Below are positions 43,301 to 50,522 of a stretch of DNA of 64,000 nt, piece after piece. Both the position numbers and the translations under genes were made by a program. Under the pieces are notes generated by a model that was given only the letters and a program-made list of their open reading frames with translations, did no database searches and was not told the origin of the DNA. Origin of the DNA: Erwinia sp. JUb26 (GTDB lineage: Bacteria; Pseudomonadota; Gammaproteobacteria; Enterobacterales; Enterobacteriaceae); contig NZ_RJVB01000001.1 in assembly GCF_003751505.1 (NCBI RefSeq), forward strand, positions 985,898 through 1,049,897, read 5' to 3'. Numbering within the stretch: the stretch's first letter is position 1; the number at the start of each line of letters is the position of its first letter.

Positions 43301-44995
43301 CGCGCCGTTGTTCAGCACGTCGAAGTTGCTGTCGGAGACGTTCATGCCGGTGGTCACCGCCACCGGGCTGCCGCCGACGGTGTAGGTGATCAGCGAGGTA
43401 TAGACCTCCACGCTGCTGCCGCCAACCACCGCCAGCGAGGTGCCGTTGCTGGCCAGCGCGGCGCTGCCGCCGGTGGTCTGGCTGCTGACCAGGGTCAGCG
43501 CGCCGGTGCTGGCAATGGCATAGACCGACAGCTGGCCAGTACTGGTGCTGACGTACAGCAGGCTGCCGTCGCTGCTGATCGCCACGTCCTGCGCTGAGGT
43601 AATGGTGCGGCTTTCGACCTGCGTCAGCACGCTGCCGTTGAAGCGCCAGGCGATCAGCGCTCCGGTGCTGGTATTCAGGGTATAGATCACGCTGCCGTCG
43701 CTGCTGGCGGCAACCTGATATTGATAGGAGTAATTAAGCGGCGAGGCCACGGTGGTGTTATCCACTTCAACCAGCGTAGTGACGCCATTCTTTACCTCGC
43801 GCTTCAGTACAGTCAGCGTCTGAAAGTCTCCGCCTGCGGTCATGACAAAGACATAATCTCCTACCGAGGTCAACCCGGCATGGCGATCCACATTACCGGT
43901 AAGACGGGAGGCATAGACCAGCGCGCCCTGCTCATTGATGTCATAGACATAAATCCCGTTCACTTCAGAGCTGATATAGAGCTGTTTACCATCCTCGCTG
44001 ATGGCCATATTGATCGGCTTGTCGCCGATGGCTTCTTTACTGGCGAAGGTCAGCGTACCGTCCGCTGCGCGGGTCAGAGTGATGATAGAACTGGTGGCGC
44101 TATTTCCATCGGCACTCAGCACCACGTTCAGCAGATAAACCGCCTTATCGCCCACCGCCATACCGCTGGTCACGGCAAAATTCGCCGTGTCGCTAAAGGT
44201 TTGCAGTTTAGTCAGCACGCCGCTGTCGGAAACGCTGTAAACCACCACGCTTCCCTTGCTGCTGGCGACGTAGGCGAAGTCACCGTCCGGCGAATAGCTC
44301 ACGGCATTCGCGCCGTCGGCGAGATCGGACACGGTGAGATCGTCCAGCAGCGTCAGATCGCCGGTGCTGTCCACTTCGGGCGCGAGGTTTTTATCGTTAT
44401 CGATGGTGACGGTGCTGCTGATATCGAGATCGGTGCTGTGATTTTGCGCGTCGCTAAGGGTTCCCAGCCGCACGGTGACGGTGCCGTTGCCCACGTCGCC
44501 GTCCAGCGCGCGATAGCTGATGCCGTTAATCAGGCTCTCTACCGCATCGGGCGTCACGGTACCCGCATTGTTTAGAAATAGCGTTATCGTGGTGGTGTTA
44601 TCGGCAATCGCCACGCTGTAGGAGTAGTGGCTGTTGGCCGTTTCACCGAAAGCGCTGGTGGTGGTCAGCGTAATCGCCGTGCCGTCAATCACCAGCGCCT
44701 GGTTGCTGCCGCTGGTGTTGACGCTGATAGTCAGCTTGCTGATTTCGTGGCCGGTGCTGTCCGCCGATACGCTGGCGTTGCTGAACAGGTGCACGTCGGC
44801 ACCCGGCGTGCCGGCGGTATCAATGCTAAACACTGCATCGCTGACCGGCGTAGCGGTGGCGACCGGTGCGGTGGTGGCAACGGCGGTGGCATCGGCCACG
44901 TCGGCGGCGGTGGTGACCGCTGCGGCATCAAACATCATGCGCGGCTCAAGCGCCAGCGTCAGGCTCCAGGCCGGGCGTGTGGATGATTTTTTCAT
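37310..44995 (-). CDS. Giant LEPR-motif surface protein with beta-propellers and cadherin-like repeats
   Basis: 2561 residues. The N-terminus has no Sec signal but a LEPRMMFDAA motif (16-25), a mark of very large exported proteins. The body holds three supermodules, each a lactonase/YVTN-type beta-propeller (about 190-545, 893-1265, 1575-1920) followed by a ~110-residue beta domain with '(D/A)-N-G-GNY-GAS' (about 550, 1270, 1925). Five dystroglycan/He_PIG cadherin-like domains (DADGD-LTW-V-GLPDGL) lie near 700, 800, 2075, 2165 and 2258. A distinct ~230-residue C-terminus follows. I saw no RTX nonapeptides. AGGTGA precedes the ATG, 37 bp after tadG. It is probably an adhesin or matrix protein exported by the genes behind it. 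Confidence 0.9.
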   Translation of the reverse strand: MKKSSTRPAWSLTLALEPRMMFDAAAVTTAADVADATAVATTAPVATATPVSDAVFSIDTAGTPGADVHLFSNASVSADSTGHEISKLTISVNTSGSNQALVIDGTAITLTTTSAFGETANSHYSYSVAIADNTTTITLFLNNAGTVTPDAVESLINGISYRALDGDVGNGTVTVRLGTLSDAQNHSTDLDISSTVTIDNDKNLAPEVDSTGDLTLLDDLTVSDLADGANAVSYSPDGDFAYVASSKGSVVVYSVSDSGVLTKLQTFSDTANFAVTSGMAVGDKAVYLLNVVLSADGNSATSSIITLTRAADGTLTFASKEAIGDKPINMAISEDGKQLYISSEVNGIYVYDINEQGALVYASRLTGNVDRHAGLTSVGDYVFVMTAGGDFQTLTVLKREVKNGVTTLVEVDNTTVASPLNYSYQYQVAASSDGSVIYTLNTSTGALIAWRFNGSVLTQVESRTITSAQDVAISSDGSLLYVSTSTGQLSVYAIASTGALTLVSSQTTGGSAALASNGTSLAVVGGSSVEVYTSLITYTVGGSPVAVTTGMNVSDSNFDVLNNGAGNYIGASITLTASGSSDSQYSFASDGGLTQQGSQLLLNGSVIGTVAASGNTVKITFTADVTTATANQVLQQVMWATTGTSSALVTLSVVVNDGQLNSNTGTVLLRVNTSPLLNQEVTAGYTLPQATTETDYWLELPALFSDADGENLIWSVTGLPDGLTFNAETHTISGSTTAVGTFSITLSAKDSTGATASLTLSLAVAQIDNRAPETNWDASSQLSSAVVNESFTLKLDTTLFNDADAIYGDTLTWTVDGLPEGLTFDAKTLTISGTATSLSDNYLTITVTDKSGDSASRDMTLRVITADEAANTQPTLGPQSSSLIYTSKGGLENYGYYVDAIKLSDDGTSLVVIGGTGANWTGTIYVSVYSRDTSTGVLTLQKTYTQGSVNDGNDTNGIEIEGIQGTTQTAFSADGNTLYLSGTNSSGQAVLQAFTLGDDGSLTAVSSVNLSATAVKLAMSDDGSSVYALTASGLYRYSVDAQGKLAAQENFTGLSSAVSMDFDASGTLYIISSTGNMNLYTTDSSGVLSYAGKLTRDATALTWTDKDGNASSAGTLSSSSGLNGGVFTQMTVSDDGYIYVVTGTANYLTVLHYDAANGSMSLISSKSVNAEVGGFPMSVTLSADGTALYVGTNAASLAVYTIGDGGSLTLRNTLQGDGAMIAVAISADGKSIYGGSRYYKTGLRAFDSSTDLVSVAWTERGSSQIASQLVLRDVDYDAANGGAGNYNGASITMARDGGTNADDSYSLQEGNGLTLENGNILLNGTAIASFTVSEGTLTVTFTADVTTAVANQVLHQISWQSTSKAPGSTLKMVVSISDPWTTASQSVEVNVTQINDAPEVSSQATDPTYRDTSGSTLVFSNTVVDTIENGQSIVQITLSVSGLVSGESDYLVIDGKNVLLADGVRVLTDSNIVVTVSVTDGVASLTLVSDAGISAEKAQTLINTLGYGNPDAYLGSREIVLTGIKDSGGTALGGSDSTDLDIHSVITLQAQDAGPQLSSPDSDKLAWAGSLSEVSGLGTLIQTVLSDDGTSLYAIDGSGKVALFSRDTTTGALTWLGNMDSGLGKIDKIALIDNGSKLVISTSGKAEGASDDEINYSLNIFSIGTDGTLTQLDTVQMWDISSVLVSDDGLTIYVYNQSGLSAIAIDAETGKMTNLGDVEANAFDPPHLWQPVAQVLSGDYLFIVTDPVADQFPNAIIVYQRQADGTLALLGAVFDQDTDASGSKLSIDSPSAMTVSEDGSLIYVATSSGLQIFSLNQKSGQIVQTGVMSDISGVTALATSSDSLYVTLSDGTLQAYSIGNSGKLTLTSSWSSSEYAALNGATKILTTSDGGVIVSGSQLASLITVVEEVRYTVGSGAELNFSSDVTLKDKALDVLNDGSGNYGGASVTVTDSSGLGSFAFTADSGLTLNADGRVLDNGTVIGSFSQHDGVLIVTFADGVSSATAGRVISSLVYNNADNSTGRTVTLSLIVSDGELTSGAWQQDVTINHAPQSTDVSYQPAVITLGTAYTATLPQGMFTDADNDTLSWRISGLPDGVTFDAATRTLSGTATSAGVYSLTITVTDGDGASATRQLELRVNTTPELGSGETSFSVSSGTAISVALADTLFTDADGDALTWQADNLPAGLRFDAETHTLSGTLPSGRYTLTLTATDAWGASVSRTLVLLANRAPQVTDVTFTPDQPIAGIDWQQTLPADLFNDADGDDLTWSVSGLPDGLSFDADSRTLSGRAATDGSYLITVSVTDPYGGVASRTFTLTIQPAGAGVSPVVMTPVRLFPQADGNAERFIWQEREPEFIPVSAEAPRDPLVLSDTPVLASGPLDYQATPWQLDPLMPTLMPPLEKVNFTSRTADNPALARATAWRGEWHDGGNGQQVYALPPGLAGRGGIVSVQLANGRPLPEWIRYDAARRELQINAADAGRVGQIQLRLERAGGAPSLLLTLHGSESARAAAEASERFLIPTTGVRVQAQPDVAFNQGVSHSLNALRGDGDDLLQALNALARD

Positions 44996-45032
44996 GAGTT
45001 CACCTAATAATTAACGCGTTCTGCCGGATGAA

Positions 45033-46610
45033 TTACTCGATCAGGCGTACGGAACTACTCTGTTTATCGATACTCGCCAGAATGTCATCCAGCTTGTTGC
45101 TGATTTGACCTTCTGCTCCGGAGAAGCTGGAGCTGTCGGCAAATTCCACCGAACCGCCATCGTTGTTGGTACACTCCTGCAATCCGGGCAGCGCAATGCG
45201 GTCAAACAGCCCGCGTCCAAAATCTTCCGGGTCGCCCGGCCGCACGCCGATGAAATAGAACTTGATATCGCGATTGCGGAAGCTTTCGCACAGTGAACGG
45301 AAGCGTTCGGTGGCGGCCGTGGTGGCCTGCCCGGTTTCTTCACCGCCGTCGATCGCCTCGCCGACGTAGCTGTTGTAGGAATCGGTGTCGAACCAGTCGC
45401 CGGTGGTGTTGGCCATCATCACGATCGCTTTCAGGTTGCCGCTGCCGCCGTCGTTAAAGTCCAGCGGATATTCGCTGTCGCCCCAGCCGTCGCCGCCGCG
45501 AAACGCCGGGGACAGCGCCATGGCGCCCCAGCCCATGGCGATGGCGTAGTTGATGTTAAAGTGCGACTCCATCTGGTCGAGGCGGTCGGAAATCTTGCCG
45601 AGATCGTCGGTCAGCGGCAGCAGCGCCGCCGTCGGGCAGCCCTTGTCACCGACGATAAAGCGGGTGTCGTTCACACCGGTCGCCTGGCCAAAGTCCGGGT
45701 TCGGCCCTACCCACTGAATAAACGGCATCCAGGTGGCGTTAATCGGCAGATCGTGGCGATAGTGGATCCAGAAGCTTTTGGCCGGCGCCTCTTCCCAGAA
45801 GTAGTTTTCCCCCTGATCCAGCCCGCGATAGAGGCACATGCGCTGAGTCTGCAGGTCGGGCATCATGCGGCTGGCCATATTGGCGATACCGTAATCGTTG
45901 TTACGAAACAGCGACGACAGCTCTACCGGGGTCAGCGCCTGGGTCAGCGACCAGCTGCGAATGCGGGTGCTCCAGTTATCGGCATCCCAGACGCTGACCG
46001 ACTGGCTGTAGGGCACCAGCGCTATCCGGCGGTCGGGGAAGTCGGTGAGAAAATCATTGGCAAAGGTATTGGTCAGGCGGCGCAGCACGGCCAGGTCACC
46101 GGCCTGCTCGCTGGAGGTGTTCGGCAGAATCATCGCCACTTCCGCCGGGCGGTAGATCACCTCGGCGGTCGAAAAGATCTCCTGCTCCTGCGAGCCGACA
46201 TCCAGCAGTTCGGGATCGCTGGCGTAGCTGACGCTGACGGTAAAGGTACGGTGGGCCTTATCCGTCCGCCCTTCGCTGACCGCAATATCGGAAATCCGCA
46301 GCTGTTCCGCCAGGCGGCTGTTGAGGCCGAGGTTGGTGCGCACGTATTCCCACGCCAGCTGCTGCTTTTCACCGTCGCCGAAGCTGCTGTTATTTTTAAT
46401 CAGCGACTCGCGCCCCACCGCCAGCGCCGCCGCATCCGCCGCGCGCTTGATCTGCGCCGCATCGCCGGTGGTCTGTACGCTGTCGAGGATAAAGGCCCCG
46501 CTGACCAGCAGCGCCATCATGCCCAGCACGTAGAAAGCGGTTCCTGCCCCTTTTTCCTGGCGGCAGAAGCGGCGCACCGCGCGGTTCAGCGCGCTGAGAG
46601 AGTTATTCAT
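45033..46610 (-). CDS. tadG: TadG-like pilus assembly protein with degenerate von Willebrand A region
   Basis: 525 residues. A pseudopilin-like start (QEKGAGTAFYVLGMMALLVS) lacks the usual glutamate at position +5. The periplasmic part resembles vWA domains of TadG, but the metal site expected as DxSxS reads MILPNTSSEQ, so MIDAS aspartate is lost. Other strands (RIALVPYSQSV, IVMMANTTGDWFDTD) are kept. TadG acts late in Flp pilus assembly or anchoring. It overlaps tadF by 8 bp and is followed directly by the giant surface protein gene. Confidence 0.85.
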   Translation of the reverse strand: MNNSLSALNRAVRRFCRQEKGAGTAFYVLGMMALLVSGAFILDSVQTTGDAAQIKRAADAAALAVGRESLIKNNSSFGDGEKQQLAWEYVRTNLGLNSRLAEQLRISDIAVSEGRTDKAHRTFTVSVSYASDPELLDVGSQEQEIFSTAEVIYRPAEVAMILPNTSSEQAGDLAVLRRLTNTFANDFLTDFPDRRIALVPYSQSVSVWDADNWSTRIRSWSLTQALTPVELSSLFRNNDYGIANMASRMMPDLQTQRMCLYRGLDQGENYFWEEAPAKSFWIHYRHDLPINATWMPFIQWVGPNPDFGQATGVNDTRFIVGDKGCPTAALLPLTDDLGKISDRLDQMESHFNINYAIAMGWGAMALSPAFRGGDGWGDSEYPLDFNDGGSGNLKAIVMMANTTGDWFDTDSYNSYVGEAIDGGEETGQATTAATERFRSLCESFRNRDIKFYFIGVRPGDPEDFGRGLFDRIALPGLQECTNNDGGSVEFADSSSFSGAEGQISNKLDDILASIDKQSSSVRLIE

Positions 46611-47190
46611 CGGCGTCTTCCTCCAGCCCGGCTTCCGCCGCCAGCGTGGCGTCCAGCGTCAGGGTATTACGCGTGACTCGGTTAACGGCGGTGGCCTTCA
46701 GCTGGTTTTTCACCGTCAGGCCGCCCAGCATGGTGATATCACTGCCGTTGCGGCACAGTTCGACCACGATCATCGACACATTCTCTTTACCCGACTCTTC
46801 ATTCACTTCCGGCAGTTCGCCGGGCCAGGTGCTGCCGGCCGGCACCACGTTATCGGTGCAGATACCGGTGTTATTGCCGCGCGACAGCTGCCAGTAGACC
46901 TGGCTATTCTGCCGCACGTTGGCGATATTCAGCTGGTAGCTGCCGGTGTTTTCATCGGGGATGGTCGCGGCCAGCAGCCCGCTCAGGCCCTGGCGGCTCA
47001 GCTCGGTCTGCATCGCCAGCACCGAGGCAATCGCCCCGGCGCGCTGTTCCATATGTTCGCGCTCCAGCTCAACGGTAATCAGATCGGTGAGCACCGCGCC
47101 CGCCGCCAGCACGATCGGCAGCGCCAGCGCGGTTTCCACCGCCAGCGAGCCGTGCTGTTGCCGCCACAGGCGACGCAGAAGGTTATTCAT
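46603..47190 (-). CDS. tadF: TadF minor pseudopilin
   Basis: 195 residues with a prepilin-like start, QQHGSLAVETALALPIVLAA, where cleavage after G leaves glutamate at +5, then a membrane helix and a periplasmic domain with two cysteines (GICTDN, ELCRNG). Length and place between tadE and tadG fit TadF. Minor pseudopilins are processed by TadV and needed for pilus assembly. Overlaps both neighbours by 8 bp. Confidence 0.85.
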   Translation of the reverse strand: MNNLLRRLWRQQHGSLAVETALALPIVLAAGAVLTDLITVELEREHMEQRAGAIASVLAMQTELSRQGLSGLLAATIPDENTGSYQLNIANVRQNSQVYWQLSRGNNTGICTDNVVPAGSTWPGELPEVNEESGKENVSMIVVELCRNGSDITMLGGLTVKNQLKATAVNRVTRNTLTLDATLAAEAGLEEDADE

Positions 47191-47689
47191 CGTTCAGTTC
47201 CGTGCCGAAAACGTGTTTGTACTGGTAGCGGAAGGTGTTCCCCAGCGACAGCACTTCCGGCAGCGGCGAGAGAAACTCCTTTTTGATCTGCACGGTCACC
47301 GACCACACCGGCAGCGTCTGGCGGTTTTCGCCCTGCTCGTCGTCGGACACCGTAAGCCCGCCCAGCTCGCTCAGGCTGTCAAAGTGCAGCACGCTGACCG
47401 ACAGATCGTCGGCGGAGATATAGCCGTAGCCCGCTTTCACCATCCGGCTGCGCAGCGAATCGGCCATATCGCTGGCGCTTTCGCTTTCCAGCGTGTCCAG
47501 GCGAAACGACTGCACGGCGTTATCCAGCGCCACGCTGCCAATGCCGATCACCAGACCGATGCGCGCCAGTTCGAACAGCATCATCACGCCCACCAGCACC
47601 ACCGGTGCAAGGAATGCCAGTTCGGTGGCGATCACCCCACGTTCGCTGCGCGCGGCGGCGAAGAGGCGGCGCAGTTTTGCGGCTGTCAT
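47183..47689 (-). CDS. tadE: TadE minor pseudopilin
   Basis: 168 residues. The start SERGVIATELAFLAPVVLVG is a class of prepilin site (G then VIATE) recognised by the TadV peptidase, followed by a hydrophobic helix and a soluble periplasmic domain. TadE-like proteins are pseudopilins that help prime Flp pilus assembly. The gene overlaps tadD by 4 bp and tadF by 8 bp, indicating coupled translation. Confidence 0.86.
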   Translation of the reverse strand: MTAAKLRRLFAAARSERGVIATELAFLAPVVLVGVMMLFELARIGLVIGIGSVALDNAVQSFRLDTLESESASDMADSLRSRMVKAGYGYISADDLSVSVLHFDSLSELGGLTVSDDEQGENRQTLPVWSVTVQIKKEFLSPLPEVLSLGNTFRYQYKHVFGTELNDE

Positions 47690-48540
47690 TGGGCGTTTTC
47701 GCTTAGCGGCAGCATCTGGGTGCTGGCCAGCAGCAGCGGATTACCGTTTCCGCCTTTCTGCTTCAGCTCGTCGGCGCGGGTGCTCAGCGTGGCGATCAGC
47801 CCGTCGATGCGGTCGGCAGCGGCCAGATGGGACAGCGTGTCGCGCGCGCCGGCCTCATCGCCCTTATAGAGATAGGCCAGCGCCAGGTTCAGCCGCAGCG
47901 ACGGGTTATTCATATCGGCGGTGCGCAGCTGACCGATGGCGCGATCCGGCTGGCCGCTGGAGAGCCAGGAGAGCGCGAGGTTGTTCATCACCGCTACGTT
48001 GCCCGGCTCGCTTTGCAGCGCCTGCTCAAAGCGACGGCGGGCGTCGTCGTGGCGGCCCTGCGCGTCCAGCAGCACGCCCATGCCGTTCAGCGCGGTGGCG
48101 TTGCTGTCATCGCGGCGCAGCGCGCACTCGAAGTCTTTCGCGGCGGTGGTCATGCGGCCCAGCGCCAGCTCGGCGCGGCCCATGCCGAGGCACAGCGCCA
48201 GCGCTTCGGTGTCCGCCATTTTGTCGATGTTGCCGCCCAGCGCATTGCGCGCGCGGCCATACAGCGCCAGCGCCTGGGCGGGCTGCTGCACGGGCGCACT
48301 GACGGTGGCGAATTCCAGCATCTCGGCCCCGCTCAGCTTGCCGCGCGCGTCAAGGCGGGCATAGACTTCGCTGGCCGCTTCCAGCCGACCCTGATCGCGC
48401 AGCAGGCGCGCCAGCTTCAGCCCTTCTTCTTTACTGCCCTTCAGGGTCAGGCCGGAACTGCACCCGGCCAGCATCAGGCCGCAGATCAGCGCCAGCAGCA
48501 GGCGCGGGGTAAACAGTGATGGAGCGTTTTTGATCGGCAT
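47686..48540 (-). CDS. tadD: TadD-like TPR lipoprotein
   Basis: 284 residues with a lipobox (LMLAGC, Cys27). Tetratricopeptide repeats fill the rest (AKDFECALRRDDSNATALNG; ARRRFEQALQSEPGNVAVMN; AIGQLRTADMNNPSLRLNLA). In Tad systems TadD is the pilotin that helps the RcpA secretin reach the outer membrane. It sits between tadC and tadE. Confidence 0.87.
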   Translation of the reverse strand: MPIKNAPSLFTPRLLLALICGLMLAGCSSGLTLKGSKEEGLKLARLLRDQGRLEAASEVYARLDARGKLSGAEMLEFATVSAPVQQPAQALALYGRARNALGGNIDKMADTEALALCLGMGRAELALGRMTTAAKDFECALRRDDSNATALNGMGVLLDAQGRHDDARRRFEQALQSEPGNVAVMNNLALSWLSSGQPDRAIGQLRTADMNNPSLRLNLALAYLYKGDEAGARDTLSHLAAADRIDGLIATLSTRADELKQKGGNGNPLLLASTQMLPLSENAQ

Positions 48541-48554
48541 GTCGGGTTCTCTCG

Positions 48555-49523
48555 TTATTGGGCCAGCAGGCGGATCACGCGCAGCAGCGCGGGAGCGGCC
48601 ATAATGGCGATAATCGGTGGCAGAATAAGGGCCATCAGCGGCACACTGAGCTGCGCGGGCAGCTTGCCCGCCTTCTCTTCCAGGGTCAGCAGCAGGGTTT
48701 TACGGCTTTCATCGGCGATGGTGCGCAGCGCCTGAGACAGCGGCGTGCCATAGCGCTCCGCCTGCAGCAGGGTGGCGACCATGCTTTCGATTTCCGCCAC
48801 CCGGGTGCGTTCGGCCAGGTGATACAGCGCGGTGTTACGGTCGGCAAGAATTTGCAGTTCGGCGGCGGTGTAACGCAGCTCGTCGGCCATTTCCGGGGCG
48901 GACAGCCCCAGCTCCTTCGAGACCACTTGCAAAACGCGGCCAATCGGCAGGCCCGCTTCGGCGCAGACCACCATCAGATCGAGCGCATCGGGCACCGCAC
49001 GCGCCAGCTTTTCACCGCGACCGGCGGCGCGCATCTTCAGCCAGAACTCCGGGAGCAGCCCACCCACGAAGAAGCCAATCAGCATTGCCGCCAGTCCGGT
49101 CAGGCTGAAACGGTCACCGGCGGGCAGCGCGCCGACGTTGAGCAGCAGGCCCAACGCCACGCCGAACGCCAGCTTGCCGCTCAGCAGCCAGCCGAGCGTT
49201 TCCACGCGGCGGAATCCGGCCAGGTCCAGCAGGCGGCGCAGCTGCTGGCGATCGCGATCCGATCCCGCCATGCGCTCGCCGAAACGCGCCACCGGCAGCA
49301 GCACTTTTTCCAGCTGCGGCGACAGCGCCGCGCCCTGGTTGCGCAGAATACTCAGTTCGTCGGCCGTGCCGCCCTGCCCGGCGTCACCGGCACCGAGGTG
49401 TGGGGCCAGCCGCGCCTGCAGGCGCTGTAGCGCACCGCTGCGGCGGCTTCTCAGCAGCAGCCACAGGCCGGCGACAATCAGCAGCAGCGACAGCCACAGC
49501 ATAGAATCCGGGTTATGACTCAT
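48555..49523 (-). CDS. tadC: TadC inner-membrane platform protein
   Basis: 322 residues with an N-terminal helix, a T2SSF domain (ARAVPDALDLMVVCAEAGLP; LADRNTALYHLAERTRVAEI; AERYGTPLSQALRTIADESR) and C-terminal membrane helices. Together with TadB it forms the platform on which the TadA ATPase drives pilus growth. Position directly after tadB, 12 bp apart, is typical. Confidence 0.92.
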   Translation of the reverse strand: MSHNPDSMLWLSLLLIVAGLWLLLRSRRSGALQRLQARLAPHLGAGDAGQGGTADELSILRNQGAALSPQLEKVLLPVARFGERMAGSDRDRQQLRRLLDLAGFRRVETLGWLLSGKLAFGVALGLLLNVGALPAGDRFSLTGLAAMLIGFFVGGLLPEFWLKMRAAGRGEKLARAVPDALDLMVVCAEAGLPIGRVLQVVSKELGLSAPEMADELRYTAAELQILADRNTALYHLAERTRVAEIESMVATLLQAERYGTPLSQALRTIADESRKTLLLTLEEKAGKLPAQLSVPLMALILPPIIAIMAAPALLRVIRLLAQ

Positions 49524-49535
49524 GGTTACGGCTCC

Positions 49536-50513
49536 TTACGCGATGCGTTTAACCATCAGGTGGGTGATCAACATGCCCAGCGTGATGCTGCACAGCGCGT
49601 AAATCAGAATGGTGCTGCCGACCGGATCGCTGAACAGGAAGGTGATATCTTCCGGCGACTTGAGGTACATGTAGCCCAGGCAGCAGGGGAACAGCGCGGC
49701 GACAATCTTGGCCGACGCGCGGGCCTCTGAGGTTTTCGACTGCACCTTCATCGCCAGCTCGCGGCGCTGGCGCAGTGTGGTGGCGAGGCGTTCCAGGGTT
49801 TCTCCCAGCCGACCGCCCGCTTCCTGATTGATAATCAGGATCACCGCAAAGAAGCGGTATTCGGCCATCGGCACCCGTCCGGCGGAGGTCTGGATCACCT
49901 GGCGCAGCGGGATGCCGAGCTTGAGCCAGTGATCGATGGTGCGGAACTCGGTGGCCAGCGGGCCGCTGAGGTGTGAGGCCACCTGACCGAAGGTGTTGGC
50001 GACAGGCACCCCGGCGCGTACGCTGCGGGTGATGGCGTCAATGGCATCCGGCAGCCCTTCGCGCAGCTGGTGCAGGTGCTTTTGCAGCGTACTGCGGAAC
50101 AGCATCACGCCGAGCACCAGCGTGACCAGCAGCGAGAACAGCAGACCGAAGGTCAGCGGCAGCGGCGTGCGCTGACCGAGGGTCATTCCCACCAGCAGCC
50201 CAACTGCAGAGAGGATCAGCAGGCGCTTACGCAGGGTCTGCTGCCAGCCGATAAACGCCAGCTGCTGCCACAGTTTTGCCAGCAGCGGCCCGAGCAGCGG
50301 CACCGTGGCCAGCGGGGTCTGCGCCTGGCTGCGGAGAATCGACACATCCTCTTCCCCGGCGGCCTCCGCTCCCTCACCGAGGATCTGCGCAAAGCGCAGG
50401 CGGCGCTGTTCATCCAGCTGGCGCTGACGCCGCCAGTGGCTGACGGCCAGCACCACAATCAGCACGCTGAGAAATACCAGCCCGGTGATCAGATTCAGCT
50501 TAAACGCGTTCAT
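49536..50513 (-). CDS. tadB: TadB inner-membrane platform protein
   Basis: 325 residues with membrane helices at the start (LITGLVFLSVLIVVLAVS), a T2SSF domain (LREGLPDAIDAITRSVRAGV; VILIINQEAGGRLGETLERL) and terminal helices. It partners TadC in the pilus platform. It lies 9 bp after tadA. Confidence 0.92.
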   Translation of the reverse strand: MNAFKLNLITGLVFLSVLIVVLAVSHWRRQRQLDEQRRLRFAQILGEGAEAAGEEDVSILRSQAQTPLATVPLLGPLLAKLWQQLAFIGWQQTLRKRLLILSAVGLLVGMTLGQRTPLPLTFGLLFSLLVTLVLGVMLFRSTLQKHLHQLREGLPDAIDAITRSVRAGVPVANTFGQVASHLSGPLATEFRTIDHWLKLGIPLRQVIQTSAGRVPMAEYRFFAVILIINQEAGGRLGETLERLATTLRQRRELAMKVQSKTSEARASAKIVAALFPCCLGYMYLKSPEDITFLFSDPVGSTILIYALCSITLGMLITHLMVKRIA

Positions 50514-50522
50514 CAGGCTCCC

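Noticed and set aside
37310-44995. Repetitive DNA that might be a CRISPR array
   Set aside because: The repeats are long, diverged and in frame, coding for protein modules; there are no short direct repeats with spacers.
37310-44995. RTX adhesin of a classical type I system
   Set aside because: No GGxGxDxxx nonapeptides were found and no ABC transporter gene is linked.
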